Origin: CAZELM01 sp964512995
Lineage (GTDB): Bacteria > CSSED10-310
Assembly: GCA_964512995.1 (NCBI GenBank)
Contig: CAZELM010000049.1
Coordinates: forward strand, 1 to 29,578
DNA length: 29,578 bases
Direction: 5' to 3'
In this document: piece after piece, positions 7,491 to 16,217 of the stretch
How positions within the stretch are numbered: position 1 is the stretch's first letter
Layout of the letters: each line of letters opens with the position of its first letter
The notes under the pieces: model-generated
What the model was told of the DNA's origin: nothing
Databases searched by the model: none
The model's input: the letters and a program-made list of their open reading frames with translations, nothing else
Translations under genes and position numbers: made by a program

Positions 7491-8804
7491 ATGGGTACCG
7501 AAAAGAAAGAAAATCGAGAAAAATGGCCGATTGTCGATGGCCCGGAACGGGCTCGGGAAGCCGCTCAACTCAATCTGATCACGCAACTTTTCAAACTTGT
7601 TTCTCCAAAACTTCATAATGGCCGCATTACAGCTCCACTGGTCAAAACATTCCTCCAGTTGGTCGATCTCGCCAATCATTTCGAAGAGATCAACCATGAA
7701 GATTCCACTTACCGGTTGCTGCCATTCATGAAGCTCTCGACGATGGTGTCTTCCGCGCCGCCATATGAGGCCATCCAGGAAAAACTGATTCCCCGCCCAG
7801 TGTCATATATCCCTGGCATCGAACTGGTGTCCGAGGTGGTCAATGCGTTGAAGGAGTTTACGTTTGACGATATCGATGAATCCGTTGTTCTCGCCATTGA
7901 CGAAGCCTGCGAGACGGCATGGCAGCAAAACGAGCTGGAACAGCGATGCCTGAGTGAACTGGAAGATACGCACGATTCCGTTCAGCGAGCCAAGCTCTAT
8001 CTGGAAATGGGTCGAGATGAAGAAGCGCAGAGGGCATTCAAACAAATCACCCGCGATGAAATACGAAATCCGGAAAATGCTCTGGATCTGGTTGATCTGA
8101 TCGAGCGATATCAAGGGAAAGGGCATGCCATTCATGCTCTGAAACGATGGTTTCTGTTTGAAATCGTCCTTCACCCGATCATCTTCGACCTCGTCTCCGA
8201 TCTTCTGCTCAGTGGCCGTCATTTCAAAAATAATGTGCGTATTGATCATTTACAGAGCATTCTGATGTTTGCCCGTCAGCTCCCCATCGAGAAGATCCGG
8301 GAAGAGATGATCCTGGCACTGCCTCAGCAGTTCACTTTTTTCGCGAATACCGATGATGTCGATCAGCGGCTGAAGGTATTAGGTGTAAATCTCCAGAATA
8401 TGGATATCGAGCTCGATATAACGGAAGAAATCTGCTTCTACTCGCTGCTGACGGATATCGGCACGCAACTGTATCGTCTGGCGGAGCTGGCCAGTCAATC
8501 CAATCGTGAAATGCTTGCGCTGCTGACCATCGAACGAAGTATTCTGGCAGATCTGCTGATCACTTTTCTTCCGGAACGTCCCCAGGATATCGAGCATGTG
8601 CTCGGGTATGGGAGCTATAATACGCGGTATGAATGGGTCGTTGAAAATCTCCAGGAACTGTCGAACCTACTGGAGCAGATCAAACCGAAAACCAAGCCGG
8701 AACGAAAGCTCCACGAGCGGATCGACACCCAACTGGAAGGGATCCATTATCTCCTCGAAATCATCTCCACTCAACCGATCCGATCCGATATCCAGAATAA
8801 ATAA
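7491..8804 (+). CDS. Uncharacterised soluble helical protein
   Basis: The 437-residue product matches no family I recognise. It has no signal peptide or membrane helix and is rich in charged, amphipathic helical segments throughout. One stretch (about residues 165-215) resembles a TPR-like pair: RAKLYLEMGRDEEAQRAFK, then NALDLVDLIERY. It is therefore probably a cytoplasmic helical-repeat scaffold. The ATG at 7491 is preceded by GGGAGG (7475-7480) with 10-base spacing. The in-frame ATG at 7458 has no ribosome binding site and would place that GGGAGG inside the gene. It stands alone, 235 bases before the zinc-ribbon gene. Confidence 0.82.
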   Translation: MGTEKKENREKWPIVDGPERAREAAQLNLITQLFKLVSPKLHNGRITAPLVKTFLQLVDLANHFEEINHEDSTYRLLPFMKLSTMVSSAPPYEAIQEKLIPRPVSYIPGIELVSEVVNALKEFTFDDIDESVVLAIDEACETAWQQNELEQRCLSELEDTHDSVQRAKLYLEMGRDEEAQRAFKQITRDEIRNPENALDLVDLIERYQGKGHAIHALKRWFLFEIVLHPIIFDLVSDLLLSGRHFKNNVRIDHLQSILMFARQLPIEKIREEMILALPQQFTFFANTDDVDQRLKVLGVNLQNMDIELDITEEICFYSLLTDIGTQLYRLAELASQSNREMLALLTIERSILADLLITFLPERPQDIEHVLGYGSYNTRYEWVVENLQELSNLLEQIKPKTKPERKLHERIDTQLEGIHYLLEIISTQPIRSDIQNK

Positions 8805-8987
8805 CATCGCGGTATTTGTCTGAGAATCTCAATCCATACGCGATTCCCTCACCCAGCCGGCCATAGTGATGGATTGACCCCTGCTGGATCGGCCGGTGAC
8901 CCTTTCCCGAACGCTGAGCTTGGAGAGGGTAAAAAAGGATCCCGCACACGTGCATCCCGATATCCAGAGTCGGTTGATTGGAGCACA

Positions 8988-9017
8988 TGATCACAGAAAT
9001 TTGTTTATCTGATCACA
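8988..9017. promoter_or_regulatory. Paired TGATCACA direct repeats upstream of the zinc-ribbon/lemA/htpX operon
   Basis: TGATCACA occurs at 8988-8995 and again at 9010-9017. The 22-base period is about two helical turns, which would put both copies on the same face of DNA. They lie 23-52 bases before the first gene of the operon, where a promoter must be. This looks like an operator for a dimeric or tandem-binding regulator; the regulator is unknown. Confidence 0.35.
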
Positions 9018-9039
9018 TTTTAATGTTATCTTCTTATCC

Positions 9040-9495
9040 ATGAATTGTCCGGTTTGCCAAACAACAATGATCATCATCGAATATAAAAAAATCGAGTTGG
9101 ATTATTGTATGGATTGTATGGGAGTTTGGTTTGATGCGGGCGAGATCGAGTTATTGCTGGATCTGATCGTTCGGGAAGCCCGGAGCATCTATTCTGGTGA
9201 AGCCGACCTTCACCAGTTTCAACATATACTGGCCTTTCAGCCACCGGCTCGTCCGGTGACCGAGGCGCGTCGTCCCTGTCCGATCTGCAATCATCTCATG
9301 GAAAAAGTCTCTCCCGAACATCAGACAATGATTGTTGACCGGTGCCCCAAGGGGGACGGCATCTGGTTCGATGCCAATGAAATTATTCTGGCACTCCAGC
9401 AGACCATCTCCCAAAATCCTGACACTCATGCCACGGATATTTATACCGCACTGGAATCTTTTTTATATGATACGTTATCCTCAGCCACCGAGTAA
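9040..9495 (+). CDS. Double zinc-ribbon protein (zf-TFIIB type)
   Basis: The 151 residues contain two zf-TFIIB-like modules joined by a helical linker. Module 1 uses Cys3/Cys6 and Cys23/Cys26, followed by GVWFDAGE. Module 2 starts with CPIC at about 88-91 and ends DRCPKGDGIWFDANE, where the fourth ligand (Cys or His in relatives) is replaced by Asp in the KGDG turn. This family often sits beside lemA and htpX, as it does here. No Shine-Dalgarno precedes the ATG: the upstream bases are cttatcc, and a weak -10-like TATCTT ends 7 bases before it, so a leaderless start is possible. The biochemical role is unknown. Confidence 0.8.
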   Translation: MNCPVCQTTMIIIEYKKIELDYCMDCMGVWFDAGEIELLLDLIVREARSIYSGEADLHQFQHILAFQPPARPVTEARRPCPICNHLMEKVSPEHQTMIVDRCPKGDGIWFDANEIILALQQTISQNPDTHATDIYTALESFLYDTLSSATE

Positions 9496-9531
9496 ATCAG
9501 ATTCCACGGTGCATATTGGGAGGCTCTGCTT

Positions 9532-10089
9532 ATGTTGTTCTTACTCATCCTGCTCCTCATCTTCGCAGTTGTCATTTTTGCTGTGTTCGGGATGTATAAC
9601 GGCCTGGTATCCGGCCGCAACTCAGCGAAAAACGCCTGGTCACAGATCGATGTGCAATTAAAACGCCGACATGACCTGATTCCCAATCTCATGGAGACGG
9701 TCAAAGGATATATGAAACACGAAAGGGAAACATTGGAATCGGTCATCGCAGCCCGAACCAGCGCGATGAGCGCTCGAAGCATTTCTGAGAGCGGCAAAGC
9801 CGAAGGACGATTGACCGATACGCTCAATCACCTGTTTGCCGTTGCCGAAGCATATCCGGATCTCAAAGCCAATCGCAATTTTCTCTCCCTGCAGGAAGAA
9901 CTGGTATCAACCGAGAATAAACTTGCGTTTGCCCGGCAAGCCTATAACGATGCGGTTATGACATATAACAATAAAACGGAGATGGTACCCACCAACATCA
10001 TCGCATCCTCTTTCAATTTCAAATCCATGGAGTTTTTTGAAGTGGAATCCGGTGCCGACCGGCAGGTACCCAAGATCGATTTCTCGTGA
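9532..10089 (+). CDS. lemA: LemA family membrane protein
   Basis: The 185-residue protein has one N-terminal transmembrane helix (1-20) and then the LemA core: NAWSQIDVQLKRRHDLIPNL at about 36-55, GYMKHERETLESV, and the closing FNFKSMEFFE. The LemA fold is a long helical bundle facing the periplasm or outside. Its exact function is unsettled. The ATG follows GGGAGG with 8-base spacing. It lies 36 bases after the zinc-ribbon gene and 25 before the HtpX-like protease gene, so the three form an operon. Family neighbours elsewhere support a link to membrane-protein quality control. Confidence 0.92.
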   Translation: MLFLLILLLIFAVVIFAVFGMYNGLVSGRNSAKNAWSQIDVQLKRRHDLIPNLMETVKGYMKHERETLESVIAARTSAMSARSISESGKAEGRLTDTLNHLFAVAEAYPDLKANRNFLSLQEELVSTENKLAFARQAYNDAVMTYNNKTEMVPTNIIASSFNFKSMEFFEVESGADRQVPKIDFS

Positions 10090-10114
10090 GCCGATCTTAA
10101 ACGGAGATTAAAAC

Positions 10115-11404
10115 GTGTGGGAGATCATCCGTTCCAACAAACGAAAGTCCGTCCTGCTCGTATTATTCATGGCCATACTCCTTCTCAGCGTCGGATATGC
10201 AGCCGGAGAACTTCTCATCGGACCCCAGCACGGACCGATCGGCCTTGCAGCCGCTTTTGTGATCTGGGCGGGATTGACGATCACTGCCTATTTTCAGGGG
10301 AAAAACCTGTTTATGGCCATGTCGAACGCCCAGCAGATTCAGAAAGAGGACCATCCACAGCTTTTCAATGTGGTGGAGGAGATGAAAATTGCATCGCAAC
10401 TCCCGGTGATCCCTGAAATCTACATCATCGACGATCCGGCTCCCAATGCGTTCGCTGCCGGCCGTGATCCCGGTCATTGTGCGGTTGCCGTCACCAGCGG
10501 GCTTCTGAACCGGCTGAACCGGGATGAGCTTCAGGGTGTCATCGCGCACGAAGTCGGTCATATCAAAAACCGGGACATTCTGTTCATGACCATGCTTGGA
10601 GTCATGATGGGAGCCATTGTTATGATCTCCGATATCACGCTCAGGTCCATTTCTCATGGTCACGGCAGACGGCGGCGACGAACCAGTCAGGAGAGCAATC
10701 AGGCGCAGGCAATCATCGCCATCGTCGGACTGATTCTGATCCTGCTGGCTCCGATCATGGCTCAGGCGATCTATCTCGCCGCCTCCCGACGGAGAGAATT
10801 TCTGGCAGATGCCTCTTCCGTCCAGTTCACCCGGTATCCGGAAGGTCTGGCTTCGGCACTGGAAAAAATCGCCTACTCCCCGATCAAAATGAAACAGATC
10901 AGCAAAGCCATCGCCCCGCTGTTCATCGTCAATCCCATTCAGGCATTGACTTCCAGAGCCATCAACCTGTTCAGCACGCATCCTCCCATCGAAAAACGAA
11001 TACAGATCCTGCGGAACATCGTTGGTGGAGCGGGATTTTCCCATTACAATCAGGCATTTCAGACCGTGATGGGTCAATCCTCCATCATTCCCCGTTCTGC
11101 AATGCAGGAACCTTCACCGCCTGTAAGCAGAGATCACACGGCGGAATCTGCCACTCCTCCACTGGATACCGGCAGAACATTTATCGAAACCATCACGTCA
11201 ACCGTGGCAGCGGATGCCGCTCAGCCATCCATTGCCGGCAGGGTCCGGGAGACAACGGATGCGATATGGAAATCCCGGGGGTATCAGTTTATCCATTGTC
11301 CATGCGGCGCGATTCTGAAAATACCACCGATTTTCAAGCGTCCGGCTGTCCGATGTCTGCGATGTAAACGGGAGCATTCGGTCCCAGGAAATGCGACTCA
11401 CTGA
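10115..11404 (+). CDS. htpX: HtpX-like M48 metalloprotease with C-terminal zinc ribbon
   Basis: This is a membrane-embedded zinc protease of the M48B (HtpX) type. Two N-terminal transmembrane helices (about 11-30 and 42-60) precede the catalytic HEVGH (145-149), with the third zinc ligand in RREFLAD (Glu228) and a conserved FSTHPP near 286-291. A further hydrophobic pair lies at about 155-175 and 198-222. HtpX is normally about 290 residues. This one has 429, and the extra C-terminus ends in a putative zinc ribbon (Cys395, Cys397, Cys414, Cys417). Translation starts at GTG, 8 bases after GGAG. Its last 7 bases overlap the converging phosphodiesterase gene. It presumably degrades misfolded membrane proteins. 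Confidence 0.9.
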   Translation: MWEIIRSNKRKSVLLVLFMAILLLSVGYAAGELLIGPQHGPIGLAAAFVIWAGLTITAYFQGKNLFMAMSNAQQIQKEDHPQLFNVVEEMKIASQLPVIPEIYIIDDPAPNAFAAGRDPGHCAVAVTSGLLNRLNRDELQGVIAHEVGHIKNRDILFMTMLGVMMGAIVMISDITLRSISHGHGRRRRRTSQESNQAQAIIAIVGLILILLAPIMAQAIYLAASRRREFLADASSVQFTRYPEGLASALEKIAYSPIKMKQISKAIAPLFIVNPIQALTSRAINLFSTHPPIEKRIQILRNIVGGAGFSHYNQAFQTVMGQSSIIPRSAMQEPSPPVSRDHTAESATPPLDTGRTFIETITSTVAADAAQPSIAGRVRETTDAIWKSRGYQFIHCPCGAILKIPPIFKRPAVRCLRCKREHSVPGNATH

Positions 11405-12795
11405 ATATATCCCAGTGCCTCCAGTCGATTCAGTATCAAATCATCATCCACAGTACGATCGGGCTGAATCGGATTGGGAGACGATTCCGGACTGGTTGTT
11501 TCATAGGTATCGATCGATCGGATCTCCTGATTGTGGTTGAAGGCATCCTCAAATAGCTCCGTCCGGACAACACCTTCAAAATCACTGGCAACGGGAAGTC
11601 CCATAACATACAGCAACGTTGGCGTGATATCGGCAACACTGACCTGGTCATAATACAATCCCGTCCTGACTCCGGGTCCGGTCACCACCAGGATCCCATC
11701 CGGTGCATCGACATGCTGACCGCTGGGAAGTGTGTATTCCAGTTTCAGTGCCAATGGATCCGAGTCGTAGGGCGGTCCCGGTGATACTGGGACTTCCCTG
11801 TCCGTTTCTCCGGGTCTCGGTGGATCGTTTTCCGAACGGATCAGAAAATTCTGGGGTTTCAATGCCGGTTTCATACCATGATCGGAGCAGATCAATACGT
11901 ATGAGTCCGGATCGATCGCTGCGAGGATATCACCGAGGAACCGATCGTAGAGCCGGCACCAGTTGGGAATGAGGCCGGAGAAGTCTGGATCGTCCGGAGT
12001 GACTCCCCCATCGGGAATTCCGAATTTCAGAAACGAATGCCCGATGGCATCCATGGAATAAAAGTAGATGGCCGTGAGGTCCGGTTGCCCGTTTTTCAAC
12101 AGTTCGAGCGATACATCCCGGTAGAGGATATCGAGTGAATATTCCCGTAATGCCACCATCAGCTTCCACTGCCACTCCGGAGCCAACACCTCATAGGATT
12201 GCTGATCGATACCAGTCAATTCCTGGATATCGTTCAATCTGAATCGAGGTATTTTCTGATCCACGAGTGAACTGAGCGGTTCCGGATATGTCCGATGCTG
12301 TCGCTGTTTTTGAAATGAAAATTCCGAGACGAGTTCACCGGACAGGGGTTTTGCGGGCCAGCTTACCGGCCATCGGACAATGGTTGACCGCTTCTCACGG
12401 CTGGATAGCATCTCCCAGATTGTTTTACAGTGGATCAATGATGCGTTCAGCGGACTTCGGGTATTTTTTTCCGGATCTTCAATGATGATACCGGTGATTC
12501 CATGTTTTTCCGGCAGTTTGCCCGTGGCAATGGTGGTCCAGATAACCGGTGTCAGTGTCGGCCGGATCGTCTTGAGCGGACCATGAACACCCGAGTGGAT
12601 CATTCCCGCCAGGTTTGGCATCCATCCGCGATCCAATGGAGCTTGTAATGTATCCCAGGTCGCGCCATCAAATCCGATAATCACAACCTTGACCGGTGAT
12701 ATTCGATGACCGGGTCCGGCAGATTGCTCATTTCCCGGCGACCCACAGGCAATCATGCCAAGGATGAAAACGAAAATGAAGGCAGTTGTTCGCAT
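11398..12795 (-). CDS. Alkaline-phosphatase-superfamily phosphodiesterase lipoprotein
   Basis: The 465 residues carry type I phosphodiesterase/nucleotide pyrophosphatase motifs. IIGFDGATWD provides metal ligand Asp43, PTLTPVIWTTIATG provides the Thr82 nucleophile, and HGITG follows. SMDAIGHSF gives Asp249 and His253, SDHGM gives Asp305 and His306, and His361 is a likely last ligand. An N-terminal signal ends at a possible lipobox (MIAC, Cys17), so it probably acts on the periplasmic side as a lipoprotein. The C-terminus (NRLEALGYIQ) resembles the tail of secreted members. The substrate (nucleotide, phospholipid or glycan phosphate) cannot be told. It stands alone and converges with htpX. Confidence 0.85.
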   Translation of the reverse strand: MRTTAFIFVFILGMIACGSPGNEQSAGPGHRISPVKVVIIGFDGATWDTLQAPLDRGWMPNLAGMIHSGVHGPLKTIRPTLTPVIWTTIATGKLPEKHGITGIIIEDPEKNTRSPLNASLIHCKTIWEMLSSREKRSTIVRWPVSWPAKPLSGELVSEFSFQKQRQHRTYPEPLSSLVDQKIPRFRLNDIQELTGIDQQSYEVLAPEWQWKLMVALREYSLDILYRDVSLELLKNGQPDLTAIYFYSMDAIGHSFLKFGIPDGGVTPDDPDFSGLIPNWCRLYDRFLGDILAAIDPDSYVLICSDHGMKPALKPQNFLIRSENDPPRPGETDREVPVSPGPPYDSDPLALKLEYTLPSGQHVDAPDGILVVTGPGVRTGLYYDQVSVADITPTLLYVMGLPVASDFEGVVRTELFEDAFNHNQEIRSIDTYETTSPESSPNPIQPDRTVDDDLILNRLEALGYIQ

Positions 12796-13059
12796 AGCAG
12801 TTCCTCCAGACCGGAATGCTATTCTTACGATGGCTTCATGTCAAAGCGACGCAACAGACGCTGACCGGAAATCATCCACGTAATGTAATGCCATCAATTC
12901 TCCCAGGGATTGGAAACCGCATAGGAGTCTATGATATCGTATGGGGGTATCGCTGTTATGTCGAGATCACGTCAAATCTGACTATCGATCTCATGATTGT
13001 ATTTTTCAAAAACATGTCATGATTATTCAATCAGAGTGATCCATACGGGAGGAGTGACG

Positions 13060-13743
13060 ATGAGAAGAAGGACATTGAGTATCGCCATGTTTCTGTTATT
13101 GACGATTTCACCGTGCCTTGCGGAAGACTGGCATTGGGGTGGCAGTATTGGAGCCACATACTGGGTTCCGGACTGGGAACACGACCGGTATGGGTTTACA
13201 TCGGATACCAATGGGCTGTTGGGTCCAGTCGCGTTCCTGCATTATGGGAATATTGGTATTGGCTTGCAGTATTACTCCGGGAAATTCGATCTGACATTCC
13301 CGGACAGTTCCGAAGATCTGAACGCGGATCGGACAGACATGGATCTGATGGTGAGCTATCGCGTCGCCAAGATTCTTCAGATTTCATTGCTCTACAAGGA
13401 GATCACCTTCGACTGGAATCAGTTGTATCGGGTGGAGACTTCGGTAAAAGGACTTGGAATCGGAGCGGGTCTCAATCAGATCTTTCCCAACCGGTTTATG
13501 ATCTATGGATTCGGGTTCTATATGCCGGATCTCGATCATACCCAGTCCATCGCACAGGGTCCCGACTACGAGTACGATTCCAATGGATACTGGATGGAAG
13601 CGGGATTGGGTTATATGATACCGGAAGCCCACCTGCTGATCAAAGCCGGATACCGGTATCAACGAATCGCCATCCAGGTGGAGGAATTGGATTACACCGA
13701 ATTATCCAGAGGGACACGAGCTGAAATCAGTTATTTTTTTTAA
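13060..13743 (+). CDS. Outer-membrane beta-barrel protein
   Basis: The 227-residue protein has a signal peptide (1-21, cleavage after CLA) and then alternating hydrophobic/aromatic strands typical of a small barrel, ending AEISYFF. The terminal Phe is the usual signal for the BAM assembly machinery. Strand-like segments such as VAFLHYGNIGIGLQYYSG and WMEAGLGYMI suggest about eight strands. The ATG at 13060 follows a strong GGGAGGAG. The same frame stays open upstream to 12997 without a ribosome binding site, so I discarded that longer version. It has no operon partner. It may be a porin-like or OmpA/OmpW-sized channel or a structural barrel. Confidence 0.8.
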   Translation: MRRRTLSIAMFLLLTISPCLAEDWHWGGSIGATYWVPDWEHDRYGFTSDTNGLLGPVAFLHYGNIGIGLQYYSGKFDLTFPDSSEDLNADRTDMDLMVSYRVAKILQISLLYKEITFDWNQLYRVETSVKGLGIGAGLNQIFPNRFMIYGFGFYMPDLDHTQSIAQGPDYEYDSNGYWMEAGLGYMIPEAHLLIKAGYRYQRIAIQVEELDYTELSRGTRAEISYFF

Positions 13744-13786
13744 ACCCGGAACCATCCCGGAATCCATCACCGATCCAGTCTTACGT

Positions 13787-15697
13787 TCAGTCGAGATCCA
13801 GTTGCTCTTCTTTTTCCAGAGACATCTCCCACAAAACCATGGCTTCTTCCCGCTTCTTCTCGAGTTCCATTTTTTTATGATTGAGTTCCTGCAAAACCAT
13901 CCAGTCAGATGCCAGAGCGGGATTTTTCATCTCCTGGGTCAATTGATCGATCTCACTTTCCAGACTCAGGATCTCACTTTCAAAATAGCCGGATGATTTG
14001 CCGGTCTGACGCCGGATTTCCACCTTGGCTTTCCGGATGTCTTTTTTGCTGGGTTTCCCAGAAAGTTTGTTTTTTTCATCGGTCTCAATAGCTTGTTGGG
14101 CGGATTCCCGTTCTTTGATTTCCCGGTAATCGGAGTAATTTCCGATCGATTCGCGGATCGTGTGATTTTCCAGCGCCCATATCCGATCCGCTGTTTTATC
14201 CAGGAGATACCGGTCATGCGTCACCATCAGAACGGTTCCGGAAAACGCCAGAATCGCCTGCTCCAGTGATTCCCGTGCGGATAAATCCAGGTGATTGGTC
14301 GGCTCATCCAGAAGAAGCACATTGGCTCGTTTCAGCAAAAGTTTAGCCAGAGCGACCCGGGCTTTTTCGCCGCCACTGAGCTGGCTGATCAACTTGAACA
14401 CATCGTCTCCGGAAAACAGAAACCGACCGAGATGATCGCGAATCTGTTGGTTCATCCATTCCGGACGGGCATCCCAGACTTCGTCCAGGACTGATTTTGT
14501 GTCATCGAGGTCCGTGAGGTGTTGCGCAAAATAGCCAGGCGACACCTGATATCCCCATTCGAAAATACCTGTGGAAGGATCGAGTTCACCCATCAGGATC
14601 TTGAGAAGTGTGGATTTCCCGGAGCCATTGGGACCAATGATCCCCACGACTTCGCCCCGGTGAAGCCGGATGTTGACGTCCCGGAATAATGGTTTATCGC
14701 CAAACGATTTGGCGAGATCAGCGATTTCGAGAACGACACGGCCGGCCGACTGGTCCGCCTCCAGATGGATCTTCATGGACCGGCCCGGACCTTTCATTTT
14801 TTCGACTCTGTCCAATTTGGTCAATTGTTTCAGACGGCTTTGGGCCTGCTTTGTTTTTTGTCCGGCCATGTTTCGCTGAATGAAATCTTCCATTTTGTGA
14901 ATCTGGCGCTGCTGGAGCTCAAACTGTTTTTCATTCAAGGCAATCTGTTTCGACTTCAGAACCAGAAACTCCGAGTAGTTACCGCGAAACAGCGTACACT
15001 GTTGATGGGCCAGTTCCAGGATATGATTGGCGACCCGATCCAGAAAATATCGATCATGGGAGATGATAACCGCTCCCCCATTGAATGTTGCCAGATAGGA
15101 TTCCAGCCACTCGATCGCCCGAATATCCAGATGATTGGTTGGTTCATCCAGGAGTATCAGCGCGGGATCTTCCAGGAGGATTTTCGCGAGCATGACGCGA
15201 GCCTGCTCCCCACCAGAAAAGGATTGCATCGGGCGATCCCAATCCGCAGCGGAGAATCCCAATCCGGAAACAACATCCCGGATCCGGGCACGATAGGAAT
15301 AGCCACCCTGAATACGAAACAGTTCCATCGTGCGATCATATTTCTGGGCCAGTTCCGGATGCTCGATCAGGCTCATCTCACGGCTCATCCGTTCCAGATC
15401 CTGTTCCATCTGCATCAGATGATGAAATGGTTTCTCGACTTCTGAAGCGAGTGTACTTTCGGAATGAAACTCCGGAACCTGACGCAGAAAACCGATCTTT
15501 GTTTCTTTGGCAATCTGTATCTCACCGGTTTCCGGAATCAGTTCCCCGAACAGCAATCGGAGGAGGGTTGTTTTGCCTGTGCCATTGGCTCCAATCAAAC
15601 CGATTCGACATCCATCCTTGATCTGAAGTGAAAATTCGTGAACGATTGGTTTGTCATGAAACCCAAAACCGACATTTGAAAATTGAGCGTAAATCAT
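13787..15697 (-). CDS. ABC-F family ATPase (Uup/YheS-like)
   Basis: This soluble protein has two ABC ATPase domains and no transmembrane domain. Domain 1 has Walker A GANGTGKT (36-43), signature SFSGGEQARVMLAK and LILLDEPTNHLD. Domain 2 has GPNGSGKS, LSGGEKARVALAK and LLLDEPTNHLD. Between them is the ABC-F linker with a long helical arm (RNMAGQKTKQAQSRLKQL). The C-terminus is a charged coiled coil, as in Uup/YheS. ABC-F proteins act on ribosomes during translation, and some give antibiotic resistance; the subtype cannot be fixed here. I set the start at 15697 (MIYAQFSNVGF), 5 bases after AGAGG. The frame is open 93 bases further upstream, but that part is unlike the family. Confidence 0.9.
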   Translation of the reverse strand: MIYAQFSNVGFGFHDKPIVHEFSLQIKDGCRIGLIGANGTGKTTLLRLLFGELIPETGEIQIAKETKIGFLRQVPEFHSESTLASEVEKPFHHLMQMEQDLERMSREMSLIEHPELAQKYDRTMELFRIQGGYSYRARIRDVVSGLGFSAADWDRPMQSFSGGEQARVMLAKILLEDPALILLDEPTNHLDIRAIEWLESYLATFNGGAVIISHDRYFLDRVANHILELAHQQCTLFRGNYSEFLVLKSKQIALNEKQFELQQRQIHKMEDFIQRNMAGQKTKQAQSRLKQLTKLDRVEKMKGPGRSMKIHLEADQSAGRVVLEIADLAKSFGDKPLFRDVNIRLHRGEVVGIIGPNGSGKSTLLKILMGELDPSTGIFEWGYQVSPGYFAQHLTDLDDTKSVLDEVWDARPEWMNQQIRDHLGRFLFSGDDVFKLISQLSGGEKARVALAKLLLKRANVLLLDEPTNHLDLSARESLEQAILAFSGTVLMVTHDRYLLDKTADRIWALENHTIRESIGNYSDYREIKERESAQQAIETDEKNKLSGKPSKKDIRKAKVEIRRQTGKSSGYFESEILSLESEIDQLTQEMKNPALASDWMVLQELNHKKMELEKKREEAMVLWEMSLEKEEQLDLD

Positions 15698-15970
15698 TTC
15701 AGCCTCTTGCTTCAGAACCGACGGACGAAGCCGCCGGTGCTCTGTGACATACATTCGCCACTCGCTGTTTGTTTCATCCTGCCCACGCATTCCGGCGTGA
15801 TGCCGATTTTCTCAGATTATCATGATCATCAGGAACTTTTCACCATCCATCCGGATGTTATCATTACTTCCCTCCAAAATAGCTAAACACCAGATGTACA
15901 GCATATCAACAGGCAGATCGGATTTAGTGGCATGGAACTGTCCATCAGATGTGCTATCCCACAGGTTTTC

Positions 15971-15999
15971 TTGACAGCGTCATTTCTTGTGAGTAATAT
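15971..15999 (+). promoter_or_regulatory. Near-consensus sigma70-type promoter of the rpmH operon
   Basis: A perfect TTGACA (15971-15976), a 17-base spacer and TAATAT (15994-15999) make the best promoter match in the window. The expected start near 16006 leaves a leader of about 77 bases before rpmH. High strength suits a ribosomal protein operon. Confidence 0.8.
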
Positions 16000-16067
16000 T
16001 GCGACTTTGTTCGGCACCGGCGGCATCTTTGAAAAAATTGGCCGGTGATGATGATGTATTGAAATAA

Positions 16068-16074
16068 AAGGAGG
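16068..16074 (+). promoter_or_regulatory. Ribosome binding site fixing the TTG start of rpmH
   Basis: AAGGAGG, a full anti-16S match, ends 8 bases before the TTG at 16083. No ATG or GTG is available in this frame before the conserved MKRTYQPS sequence, so this site decides the start. Confidence 0.85.
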
Positions 16075-16082
16075 TTTTCCAA

Positions 16083-16217
16083 TTGAAACGAACATATCAA
16101 CCGAGTCGGATCAAACGAAAAAGAACTCACGGATTTCTCAAGCGAATGAGCACACGGTACGGCCGATTGGTCTTGAAACGCCGCCGGGCCAAAGGCCGCA
16201 AACGACTCACAGTCTGA
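16083..16217 (+). CDS. rpmH: 50S ribosomal protein L34
   Basis: L34 is a small, very basic protein of the large ribosomal subunit. The 44-residue product matches the family end to end: KRTYQPSRIKRKRTHGF, RMSTRYGR and KRRRAKGRKRLTV. Translation starts at TTG, so searches restricted to ATG/GTG miss it. Its TGA stop (16215-16217) overlaps the probable start of rnpA. It is the first gene of a conserved run (rnpA, yidD, yidC, jag, mnmE) driven by the strong promoter at 15971-15999. Confidence 0.98.
   Translation: MKRTYQPSRIKRKRTHGFLKRMSTRYGRLVLKRRRAKGRKRLTV

Larger units (their letters stand above)
15698..16082. other. Intergenic region upstream of rpmH
   Basis: This 385-base region separates the divergent ABC-F gene from rpmH. 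It holds the rpmH promoter (15971-15999) and ribosome binding site. In many bacteria this spot adjoins dnaA and the replication origin. I looked for TTATCCACA-type boxes and saw no cluster, and dnaA is absent. Confidence 0.7.

Noticed and set aside
7206..7697. Minus-strand open frame of 163 codons
   Set aside because: It overlaps the 5' end of the gene at 7491, which has the stronger ribosome binding site, and its product looks random.
10163..11077. Minus-strand open frame of about 304 codons
   Set aside because: It is a shadow of the HtpX-like protease gene, rich in Asp/Arg/Gly from reverse-complement coding.
12997..13059. N-terminal extension of the beta-barrel gene
   Set aside because: It lacks a ribosome binding site and would bury the signal peptide; the ATG at 13060 follows GGGAGGAG.
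14765..15445. Plus-strand open frame of about 226 codons
   Set aside because: It is antisense to the ABC-F ATPase gene, which has complete Walker and signature motifs.
15698..16082. Replication origin next to rpmH
   Set aside because: No cluster of TTATCCACA-type DnaA boxes or AT-rich unwinding element seen, and dnaA/dnaN are absent.
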